From assembly GCA_002715545.1 (NCBI GenBank), contig PAZI01000004.1, forward strand, positions 22,012-31,505: a DNA stretch of 9,494 nt. The letters are read 5' to 3'. The number at the start of each line of letters is the position of its first letter. The stretch's first letter is position 1. The DNA comes from Methanobacteriota archaeon (GTDB lineage: Archaea; Thermoplasmatota; Poseidoniia; Poseidoniales; SP79). The notes below the pieces were generated by a model, which worked only from the letters and a program-made list of their open reading frames with translations, was not told the DNA's origin and did not search any database. Both the position numbers and the translations under genes were made by a program. Of this stretch, positions 1-6,049 are shown one piece after another.

Positions 1-18
1 GAGGAAGAGGAAGAGGAA
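1..18 (+). repeat. (GAGGAA)x3 hexanucleotide repeat encoding polyglutamate
   Basis: Three perfect tandem copies of GAGGAA start at the first base of the window and encode six glutamates. The repeat may continue to the left of the window. It is in frame with the partial protein, so any change in copy number would alter linker length without breaking the frame. It is most simply an acidic low-complexity linker. Confidence 0.6.
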
Positions 19-357
19 TTCATCGAAGCAATGAGCCGGCTCGACGAAGAACTCTCTCTTGAACTGAAACGACTCGACATCGAAGCTGTCAGCATCCTTG
101 AAATCCTGGATGAAAGTATCCCTAGAGTCGAATTGACAGCTGAGAGGAAATTCATCAAACTCGATGCTGAAGCACTCCGTGCTGCACATTCAGCGATGGA
201 CCTGATTGCACAGATCCTGCTGAGTGCTCACGATACAGCCACTGAAATTCCAGTCAGGTCATTCATAGCCGAAGCAGGACACGTGCTCGATGAACTGAAT
301 GAACTGATTTCCATTGATTCTCGTTCTGGCCAGTTCTTCCATGGAGAGGATGAGTAA
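1..357 (+). CDS. Acidic protein of unknown function, C-terminal part (5' end outside window)
   Basis: I do not recognise this protein. The reading frame is open from base 1, so the gene probably begins upstream. The first methionine in view (base 31) follows an in-frame run of six glutamates, FIEA, which looks like the inside of a protein. The visible 118 residues are rich in Asp and Glu, with few aromatics and no Cys. They look mostly helical: an amphipathic Leu/Glu/Asp stretch (about bases 31-150), then an Ala/Leu-rich helix (about 175-235) and a short acidic tail ending GEDE. There is no membrane segment or known catalytic motif. It ends with TAA 36 nt before the E1 gene, which lies in the same reading frame, so the two are probably co-transcribed. 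The polyglutamate stretch could be a linker after an unseen N-terminal domain. That it is coding is fairly safe; its function is unknown. Confidence 0.7.
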   Translation, partial: EEEEEEFIEAMSRLDEELSLELKRLDIEAVSILEILDESIPRVELTAERKFIKLDAEALRAAHSAMDLIAQILLSAHDTATEIPVRSFIAEAGHVLDELNELISIDSRSGQFFHGEDE

Positions 358-393
358 GCGAGGGTTGATGGCAGGCAGGCCTGTCCTTCAAAC

Positions 394-2964
394 ATGGAAG
401 ACAAACATCCGGCAATCCGAGCCGCTCACTGGCGCCCGGATCTTCCAGAACCCGTAGACGAGATACGTTACGCTGACATTGTCGATGCAATCCTACAGAA
501 CGTTGCCCTGCGGCGCCCTGGCCACCTTCCCATCATCCACGCCCTGCTGCAACATCTTGCTCCTGTCATGGAAGAGGCAGATCTGATGTCGAGCGAGGAT
601 CTGACGTCTCTTGAGGAATCACTCTCCTCAAAACTTCTCACTACCATTGAGGTGAGCCATCCGAAGAAGGATGAGGAGGAATTGATTCCTCGTCGAACAT
701 GGTCAGAGCATCTCGAACGCGATGCTACCAGGCTGGTGATAGATGTTCGAATCGCCATGGCACGTTGTGTTCACGAACGTGCTGCAAAATTGGATGACCG
801 TTTGGAATGGTACACTCACATGGTGCGCACACGAGCTCTTGACAATGTTCTGAAATCCTTGTTCGTTGAAGGCATGGAAACACCAGATGGAGATACCTTC
901 GGAGGTAAGGGGTTCCGTTCACTCTGGCAGGAATCTATTGCTGCAGCCGCAGTTGCTCTACACCGTTCAGAGGAAGGGGAGCACGCCGGGGATAGAGTCG
1001 CACCCATGATTCGTGACTTAGGGCTTGCACTTGCAATGGGAGACACACCTGTCAGCGTGATTGCTGCCCAGATGGGAAAATCTGGCTCACCCATGGATGG
1101 TGGTATTGAAGGCGCAGGGGGTCGCGATTTACATATTGGTTGTTGGGAGAGAGGAGTTCTCCCCCCAGCAGCACCTTTACCCATTGCCAGCGCTACAAGT
1201 GTCGGGCTTGCACTCGCAGAACAGCGACGCAGTGAAGGGCGCTTCACACTGGCTTGCATTGGTGAGGGGGGCTCATCGAGTGGCGAATGGTGGGAAGCAC
1301 TGAATCTAGCTGCGGCAAGGGGGTTGCCGATGGCATTCATTCTCCAGAATAATCAGATTGCACTCGATACACCGGTCAAAAATCAATCCGCAGTTGATCT
1401 TTGGGCGGACAAAGCTGTGGCCGTCGGCATTCCATCCTGGACGATTGATGGCAGCGACCCTGCTACGATTTACGCCTCGGTAGCAGTGGCACGCGATATC
1501 GCAATGAGTGGTCACGGACCGAGTCTAATCCACATTGAGACAATGCGAGGCTGTGGCCACGCGCACCACCATGATGATCTCTATCTCGGAGCGTCTTCAG
1601 GACAACCACCGGGCTACGTCGATAGGGATCTGCTCGCCTACTGGCAAGAGAAGGATCCCATCGATTCTACACGAAGAGACCTGTGTGAACGCGGCGTCGA
1701 TGAACATGACTTGGAAGGAATTGTTGCGGAGGCGGAGAAAGAAGTAGATGAGGCAAGAAAAATTGTCGAAGCAATGCCCTGGCCAAATCCTGAAACAGTG
1801 ACTAAGGGCGTTTTTTCCTTCAAAGACTCCCCTACTCATAGGGACCAAATCGAGCGATTTGGCAACTCTGTGGAATCTGAAGATGAAGAAAACAACGATG
1901 TCCAAGCCAAGGTTCAGGTCGCCTTCAGCGACGCACGAGATGCTTGGACATATTCGAAAGCGATTCAACAGGCCATGGTCGCGGCAGCCGACAGGTGGAC
2001 CGATGAGACAATCTTCATCGGCGAAGATATGGAAATAGCAGGCGCGTTCGGCATGAATCTCCCCCTTGTCGCCAAGCACCCTAGAAGTCTGATTGATGCA
2101 CCGTTGTCTGAGAGCGCCATCATCCATTCAGCCACAGGGGCTGCACTCGCCGGGATGAGGCCCATCGCAGAGATTCAATTCGGAGGATTCGCATCCTTGG
2201 CCATGAATCCCCTCGTCAACAACGCGGCGATGCTACGATGGCGTTGGGGTGCCAATGTTCCTCTGACGGTACGAATCCCGATTGGTGCACGAACATCCTC
2301 AGGCCCTTTCCATGCCAAACCCATCGAAGCTTGGCTCAGCAATGATCCCGGACTTGTTGTGTTAGCGCCTTCAATTCCTCAGGATGCCTACGACCTGTTG
2401 CTCGATGCTGTTGCCCTTCCAGACCCGTGCATCTTTCTGGAACATATCGGCCTATACGGATTAAGAGGTGGGCGAACAGGATGGGGAGAGAGCATCTCGC
2501 AAGAGGTTGACACAGAGGGGATTCACAAGGATCTCGATAGCAGTTCAGGACCACATCGCATAGGCACTGCACGTAAGGTGAGAACTGGAAGGGATCTGAC
2601 AATCATCACGTGGTCTGCAATGGTACACGTTGCTCTAAGGGCCGCTGAGCGATTGGCAGCAGATCATGGAATAGAGGTAGAGATCATCGATCTGCGAACT
2701 CTTCTTCCTTGGGATGAAGAGACGTGTATCGGTTCAGTCAATCGGACGGGACGGGTCATGGTCCTACAGGAAGCACAATGGACGGGAGGATATGCCCACA
2801 CTATTGCAAGCAGAGTCCTTGAATCGACGTTCTGGAATCTTGAGGCACAGCCAGTGGTTCTCGGTTCACTTGACACTCCAGTGCCATTCTCACCACCTCT
2901 TGAACGGCACACTGTGCCATCAACTGATCTGATCATCAAACATGTTGTCCGCATGATGACCTGA
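394..2964 (+). CDS. Fused 2-oxoacid dehydrogenase E1 (alpha-beta in one chain), thiamine diphosphate-dependent, branched-chain-like
   Basis: This is the E1 decarboxylase of a 2-oxoacid dehydrogenase complex, which decarboxylates a 2-oxoacid on thiamine diphosphate and passes the acyl group to lipoyl-E2. In 856 residues it joins what are usually two subunits. Residues 1 to about 135 are a charged helical extension of unknown role. Residues about 139-430 are the E1-alpha domain, with the TPP/Mg motif starting G290-E291-G292 and ending at N319-N320, and a loop G388-H389 with D394-D395 matching the usual GHxxxDD loop. An acidic linker (about 490-510) leads to the E1-beta domain: Y520 onward, G543-E544-D545, H640 at the usual catalytic His position, and a transketolase C-terminal domain (about 725-856, DLRTLLPWD). 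GEG in place of GDG is typical of branched-chain E1-alpha, so 2-oxoisovalerate-type substrates are favoured; pyruvate remains possible. No in-frame start precedes ATG 394, and no clear SD is seen. E2 and E3 are not in the window. Confidence 0.92.
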   Translation: MEDKHPAIRAAHWRPDLPEPVDEIRYADIVDAILQNVALRRPGHLPIIHALLQHLAPVMEEADLMSSEDLTSLEESLSSKLLTTIEVSHPKKDEEELIPRRTWSEHLERDATRLVIDVRIAMARCVHERAAKLDDRLEWYTHMVRTRALDNVLKSLFVEGMETPDGDTFGGKGFRSLWQESIAAAAVALHRSEEGEHAGDRVAPMIRDLGLALAMGDTPVSVIAAQMGKSGSPMDGGIEGAGGRDLHIGCWERGVLPPAAPLPIASATSVGLALAEQRRSEGRFTLACIGEGGSSSGEWWEALNLAAARGLPMAFILQNNQIALDTPVKNQSAVDLWADKAVAVGIPSWTIDGSDPATIYASVAVARDIAMSGHGPSLIHIETMRGCGHAHHHDDLYLGASSGQPPGYVDRDLLAYWQEKDPIDSTRRDLCERGVDEHDLEGIVAEAEKEVDEARKIVEAMPWPNPETVTKGVFSFKDSPTHRDQIERFGNSVESEDEENNDVQAKVQVAFSDARDAWTYSKAIQQAMVAAADRWTDETIFIGEDMEIAGAFGMNLPLVAKHPRSLIDAPLSESAIIHSATGAALAGMRPIAEIQFGGFASLAMNPLVNNAAMLRWRWGANVPLTVRIPIGARTSSGPFHAKPIEAWLSNDPGLVVLAPSIPQDAYDLLLDAVALPDPCIFLEHIGLYGLRGGRTGWGESISQEVDTEGIHKDLDSSSGPHRIGTARKVRTGRDLTIITWSAMVHVALRAAERLAADHGIEVEIIDLRTLLPWDEETCIGSVNRTGRVMVLQEAQWTGGYAHTIASRVLESTFWNLEAQPVVLGSLDTPVPFSPPLERHTVPSTDLIIKHVVRMMT

Positions 2965-2965
2965 A

Positions 2966-2973
2966 TTTTTCTT
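2966..2973 (+). terminator. Oligo-T archaeal-type terminator after the E1 gene
   Basis: TTTTTCTT lies directly after the TGA stop of the E1 gene, with no hairpin before it. Archaeal RNA polymerase terminates at such T-tracts on the coding strand. Its position before a TATA-like box supports a transcription-unit boundary here. Call made on sequence pattern alone. Confidence 0.5.
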
Positions 2974-2987
2974 CCAAGCCCGCAAGA

Positions 2988-2995
2988 CTATATCA
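2988..2995 (+). promoter_or_regulatory. TATA-like box upstream of the cation exchanger gene
   Basis: CTATATCA is the best archaeal TATA match in the gap between the E1 and exchanger genes. With the usual 25-27 nt spacing, transcription would start near 3017-3021. That is just before the in-frame ATG at 3029 and about 60 nt before the ATG at 3080. No clear BRE purine tract precedes it. Pattern-based and tentative. Confidence 0.4.
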
Positions 2996-3079
2996 AAACG
3001 GCAATTGCTCGCAAAAGCGGGGTTGGTGATGCACGCTACAGGCAGCAGATATGAGTTAGCAGATTTGGTCTCAAGTAAG

Positions 3080-4183
3080 ATGACTATCTCTATCCTGATG
3101 TTCGGTGTAGTTCTTGCAATTGTCAACACATCAGCGGCTCAAAGCCAGACCATGTCAAGTTACGGATTCCTGCTCATTGTCTCACTTTGCCTATTGTTAA
3201 TCTCTGCAGACTTTTTCGTGGATGGAGCAAAAGCGATGGCTCGCAAGATGGGGTTATCTGAATTGATTATTGGACTCACAGTAGTCTCCATCGGTACGTC
3301 GCTGCCCGAGATTCTGGTCACCGGGCAATCTGCTCTGGCTGCCAGCATCAGTCCGGAGGACAGAGAATATCTCGCCTTGGCAGTAGGGAACATCTTCGGT
3401 TCCGTACTTATCCAGATCACCTTGATTCTCGGTATTGTCATCATCGTTAAGCCCCTCGATCTGGAACCTGGTTGGCTTCAGCGGGACGGATTCATGATGG
3501 TTTTCGCTCTCGTGCTGCTCACACTCCTCCTCTGGTTTGACAACACCCTTTCTCGATTAGAAGGGGGATTGCTTGCCTCAGGGTATGTCGCCTACATCAC
3601 GTACTTGATTTCTCTCTCAAGACGTCAAAAAGGAGAACAAAGGGAAACAACGGTATCTGAAAATGAAGAAGAAGCCGACGAGGAGGAATTGCAAGATTGG
3701 GCAGGCATGTCAATCATGGTCTGCATGATTCTCGGACTTGGAGCTGCAGTACTTGCGTCAGATCGAATGGTTCATTCCGCCAGTTTCATTGCCAAAAATT
3801 TCGGAGTCAGTGAAGCGGTCATTGGAACAACCATCGCAGCGGCTGGAACATCACTACCTGAACTAGCCGTAGGTATGGCTGCAGCCTATCGCTCCTCAGG
3901 AGTGGCCATAGGGACGCTATTGGGCTCCAACATCACCGATCCCATGTTCTCAATCGGAATTGCGGCACTCATCTATCCCATCACCTTCTCTGCAGAAACT
4001 GTCGGAGCGAGCAATTACGTCGATATCAGGTACTGGATCATTCCGGGCGCCCTCATCGCCACGTTCATGGCAATCATCTTCATGTGGTCCTCTTCAAAAT
4101 TCAAACGCTATGAAGGCTATATTCTCGTTTCAACATACATGATTTTCCTCATAGGTCTAATTACCAGAGTGTACGCATTCTGA
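3080..4183 (+). CDS. CaCA-family cation exchanger (Na+/Ca2+ or cation/H+ antiporter)
   Basis: Integral membrane antiporter of the calcium/cation exchanger superfamily, 367 residues from this start, about the usual length. It has the diagnostic inverted pair of alpha repeats. Alpha-1 holds GTSLPE with E77 and GNIFGS (103-108); alpha-2 holds GTSLPE with E261 and GSNITD (282-287). These glutamates are the conserved ion ligands of the family. About ten membrane helices flank a cytoplasmic-type acidic loop (about 181-207, many Glu), which may be regulatory. Alpha-1 is atypical: GSV in place of GSN, and Gln112 where archaeal NCX usually has Asn, while Asp287 is kept in alpha-2. The N-terminus is uncertain. 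TTG 3005, ATG 3029, ATG 3080 and ATG 3152 are all in frame. I chose 3080 because it gives a clean hydrophobic signal-like segment ending NTSAAQ. A start at 3152 would begin at the first family-conserved helix. The ion specificity cannot be read from the sequence. Confidence 0.9.
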   Translation: MTISILMFGVVLAIVNTSAAQSQTMSSYGFLLIVSLCLLLISADFFVDGAKAMARKMGLSELIIGLTVVSIGTSLPEILVTGQSALAASISPEDREYLALAVGNIFGSVLIQITLILGIVIIVKPLDLEPGWLQRDGFMMVFALVLLTLLLWFDNTLSRLEGGLLASGYVAYITYLISLSRRQKGEQRETTVSENEEEADEEELQDWAGMSIMVCMILGLGAAVLASDRMVHSASFIAKNFGVSEAVIGTTIAAAGTSLPELAVGMAAAYRSSGVAIGTLLGSNITDPMFSIGIAALIYPITFSAETVGASNYVDIRYWIIPGALIATFMAIIFMWSSSKFKRYEGYILVSTYMIFLIGLITRVYAF

Positions 4184-4194
4184 AAGAAGCCCTA

Positions 4195-4228
4195 CACTCA
4201 CGCAAGGCCTAATTGTCATGCGTGAGTG
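4195..4228. promoter_or_regulatory. Perfect 10-bp inverted repeat, candidate operator of the acyl-CoA dehydrogenase operon
   Basis: CACTCACGCA (4195-4204) and its exact reverse complement TGCGTGAGTG (4219-4228) are separated by 14 bases. The arms lie between the exchanger stop and the acyl-CoA dehydrogenase start, either side of a TATA-like element (about 4208-4215). No T-tract follows, which speaks against an intrinsic-type terminator. The arm spacing (24 bp centre to centre, a little over two helical turns) suits a dimeric or tetrameric repressor covering the promoter. A hairpin in the exchanger mRNA tail is the alternative. The repeat is directly visible; the function is inferred. Confidence 0.5.
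4208..4215 (+). promoter_or_regulatory. Weak TATA-like element for the acyl-CoA dehydrogenase operon
   Basis: CCTAATTG is AT-rich in an otherwise mixed gap and sits about 26 nt before the ATG at 4238. That is the spacing expected if the transcript is leaderless. It lies between the arms of the 10-bp inverted repeat. The match to an archaeal TATA consensus is weak, so this is a tentative call. Confidence 0.25.
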
Positions 4229-4237
4229 GCCTCAGAC

Positions 4238-5386
4238 ATGGTCTCGTACGAGTTGACGGAGGAACAACTCATGTTACGGGAACTTGCACACGAGTTTGCC
4301 ACAGAGATGATTCGGCCGAATGCAGAGAAGTGGGATTTGGAAGGCACCTTCCCCACTGAATGCATCACTGCTGCACACGAAGCTGGATTGCTCAATCTCC
4401 ACATACCTGAGAAGTATGGTGGAATGGGATTTGGATGTCTCACCGAGACCATTGTCCAAGAAGAGATGGCATGGGGCGATCCTGGATTTGCTACCGCTGC
4501 CTACAGCAATGGCTTGACTGCTGCCCCCCTCATTGTGAGTGGAACAGAGGAACAGAAACAGAAATACCTTGGCTGGCTTGTTGAAAAACCAGCCATCGCG
4601 GCCTATGCCGTCACCGAACCAGGGGCGGGTTCAGATGTTCTGAGCATCGAATCAACTGCTGTCAGAGACGGTGAACACTACATACTCAATGGCAATAAAA
4701 TGTGGATTACGGGGGCAGGTCAGGCAGATTGGTTCTTCGTACTCGCATTCACAGACCGAGATGCGGGTCATAGAGGAATGAGCGGTTTCATCGTAGAATC
4801 ATCATGGGAGGGTGTCAACCTAGGTAAGAAGGAAATGAATATGGGGCAACGGGCTTCAGATACACGAGCTGTTGATTTCGTCGATGTTCGTGTACCTGCG
4901 GAAAATCTGCTTGGAGGAGTTGAAGGACTGGGGTGGTCAAACGCTATGACCGCCTTTGACATCTCACGTCCATCCATCGCGGCACATGCTACTGGAATCT
5001 CTCGGGCTGCATTCGAGCATGCATTGCAATATTCTGATGAGAGAAAGACATTCGGCAAACCTCTGCACCAGCATCAAGCGGTTCAATTCATGCTGGCAGA
5101 CATGAAGACGAAGATTGAGGCTGCACGGCTGCTCACTCATAAGTCTGCTTGGGAGGCCGACAATGGTATACGGAACACTGAGAGTGCCGCCCATGCCAAA
5201 CGCTTCGCTGCGGACACAGCGATGGAGGTCACGACGGATGCCGTTCAAATCTTCGGAGGTTACGGATATTCCGAAGAATATCCTGTTGCGCGATTGATGA
5301 GAGCCGCTAAAGTGATGCAGATCTATGAGGGCTCAAGTCAGATACAACGTATGATCATCGGTCGTGAGATCACCCGCTCCCTCTGA
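4238..5386 (+). CDS. Acyl-CoA dehydrogenase (FAD-dependent)
   Basis: Soluble flavoenzyme that makes a trans-2-enoyl-CoA from an acyl-CoA, passing electrons to electron transfer flavoprotein. 382 residues, full family length. N-terminal helical domain opens ELTEEQ; the mid beta domain has the signature AVTEPGAGSD (124-133) and the NGxKxWITG stretch (151-159). The C-terminal helical domain has RKTFGKPL (269-276), QIFGGYGYSEEYPVAR (337-352) and the catalytic base E364 in IYEGSSQIQR. Glu at this place fits short/medium-chain or 2-methyl-branched acyl-CoA enzymes. It argues against isovaleryl-CoA and long-chain types, whose base sits in another helix. Exact substrate unknown. I prefer ATG 4238 to the in-frame GTG 4226, which lies inside the inverted repeat. 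The SD-like GGAGG before ATG 4271 comes from the conserved TEEQ codons, and a start there would cut the domain. It leads a tight operon with the next two genes and could act downstream of the E1 in branched-chain amino-acid breakdown. Confidence 0.95.
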   Translation: MVSYELTEEQLMLRELAHEFATEMIRPNAEKWDLEGTFPTECITAAHEAGLLNLHIPEKYGGMGFGCLTETIVQEEMAWGDPGFATAAYSNGLTAAPLIVSGTEEQKQKYLGWLVEKPAIAAYAVTEPGAGSDVLSIESTAVRDGEHYILNGNKMWITGAGQADWFFVLAFTDRDAGHRGMSGFIVESSWEGVNLGKKEMNMGQRASDTRAVDFVDVRVPAENLLGGVEGLGWSNAMTAFDISRPSIAAHATGISRAAFEHALQYSDERKTFGKPLHQHQAVQFMLADMKTKIEAARLLTHKSAWEADNGIRNTESAAHAKRFAADTAMEVTTDAVQIFGGYGYSEEYPVARLMRAAKVMQIYEGSSQIQRMIIGREITRSL

Positions 5387-5389
5387 GGT
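5384..5389 (+). promoter_or_regulatory. Shine-Dalgarno of the MocA-like gene
   Basis: TGAGGT overlaps the stop codon of the acyl-CoA dehydrogenase gene and sits 6 nt before ATG 5396. It decides between the two close ATGs at 5392 and 5396, of which only 5396 opens the conserved frame. It also supports co-translation with the upstream gene. Confidence 0.5.
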
Positions 5390-5395
5390 ACATGG

Positions 5396-6049
5396 ATGGA
5401 CGCGGCGGGTACAATAACTTGTGAAGAGCGAACACAGAGTGGTTCAATCACTGATGCAGTGATTCTTGCCGCAGGTCTCAGCACACGACTTGGAAGACAA
5501 AAAGCTCTCATCGAGGTCAACGGCCAGCTCCTGATTGATTGGATGAAAGACAATCTGCTTTCTGCGGGAATCTCACGTGTCGTGGTTGTGATACATCCTG
5601 GCCTGATACCATATTGTGAAGGACTGACGAACTGCACATTCATCATCAATGAATCACCCATGATTGGACGCATGCGTTCAATCCAACTAGGCTTAGCCGC
5701 AATCCCAAAAGAATCCAGAGAACATGGAGTCCTCATTGCTCCCATCGACAGATGTGGATGGTCCTTGGATGCGATTCACATGCTTCGGAGTTCGCGAGCC
5801 CCATCCGCACCAATGACCGAAGGCAGGAAAGGACATCCAATCACCCTCGATAAGGAGACCATTCAACGAATCGTAGATTGTGAACCAGACACCTCACTAC
5901 GTAGCATCGTTACACCCAAAGGAAGAGCGACGACATGTCGCCATCTCCATCTCAACCTGGACACCGAAGAAGATGTAACTAGATTCTTGACGTTGGACCC
6001 GGAAGACATTCTTGGGCGAACCGGTTCGCAGATTGAAGGAGGGATGTAA
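5396..6049 (+). CDS. MobA/MocA-like molybdenum cofactor nucleotidyltransferase
   Basis: Member of the GT-A-fold MobA-like NTP transferase family. Relatives add CMP (MocA) or GMP (MobA) to molybdopterin to make dinucleotide cofactors. 217 residues, a normal length. The nucleotide-binding loop LAAGLSTRLGRQK (24-36) is near the N-terminus with the expected Gly, Arg31 and Lys36. Further family landmarks are SPMIGRMRSIQLGL (87-100), the metal-binding-type Asp118 in APIDRCGW, GHP (146-148) and an acidic LNLDTEED (187-194). The residues after Asp118 differ from the common PxDqP form, so nucleotide and acceptor specificity is uncertain. The adjacent xdhC-like gene favours a MocA role for a molybdenum hydroxylase. 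Other members of this fold are sugar-phosphate nucleotidyltransferases, but the length and partner gene argue against that. It starts 9 nt after the acyl-CoA dehydrogenase stop, behind its own SD, and its TAA overlaps the next ATG as TAATG. Confidence 0.82.
   Translation: MDAAGTITCEERTQSGSITDAVILAAGLSTRLGRQKALIEVNGQLLIDWMKDNLLSAGISRVVVVIHPGLIPYCEGLTNCTFIINESPMIGRMRSIQLGLAAIPKESREHGVLIAPIDRCGWSLDAIHMLRSSRAPSAPMTEGRKGHPITLDKETIQRIVDCEPDTSLRSIVTPKGRATTCRHLHLNLDTEEDVTRFLTLDPEDILGRTGSQIEGGM
6038..6043 (+). promoter_or_regulatory. Strong Shine-Dalgarno of the xdhC-like gene
   Basis: GGAGGG lies 5 nt before ATG 6049, inside the last codons of the MocA-like gene. With the TAATG stop-start overlap it fixes the start and indicates translational coupling of the pair. 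It is also among the clearest evidence that this organism uses SD-led internal operon starts. Confidence 0.65.

Noticed and set aside
370..386. Palindromic AGGCCT-centred stretch before the E1 start
   Set aside because: Only 8 bp are perfect and the flanks pair poorly. It is within chance expectation and has no promoter around it.
816..1340. Minus-strand open frame of 174 codons inside E1
   Set aside because: Shadow of the well-supported E1-alpha region. The Ser/Pro/Ala-rich translation shows no motif.
1597..2127. Minus-strand open frame of 176 codons inside E1
   Set aside because: Antisense to the linker and E1-beta start; Cys/Phe-rich product without motifs.
2988..3079. Possible small RNA or tRNA between E1 and the exchanger
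   Set aside because: No cloverleaf, no T-loop motif and no stable stem were seen; a promoter and leader explain the region.
4258..4273. SD-like GGAGG before an in-frame ATG at 4271 in the acyl-CoA dehydrogenase
   Set aside because: The purines come from codons for the conserved TEEQ motif. Starting at 4271 would remove the first helix of the family.
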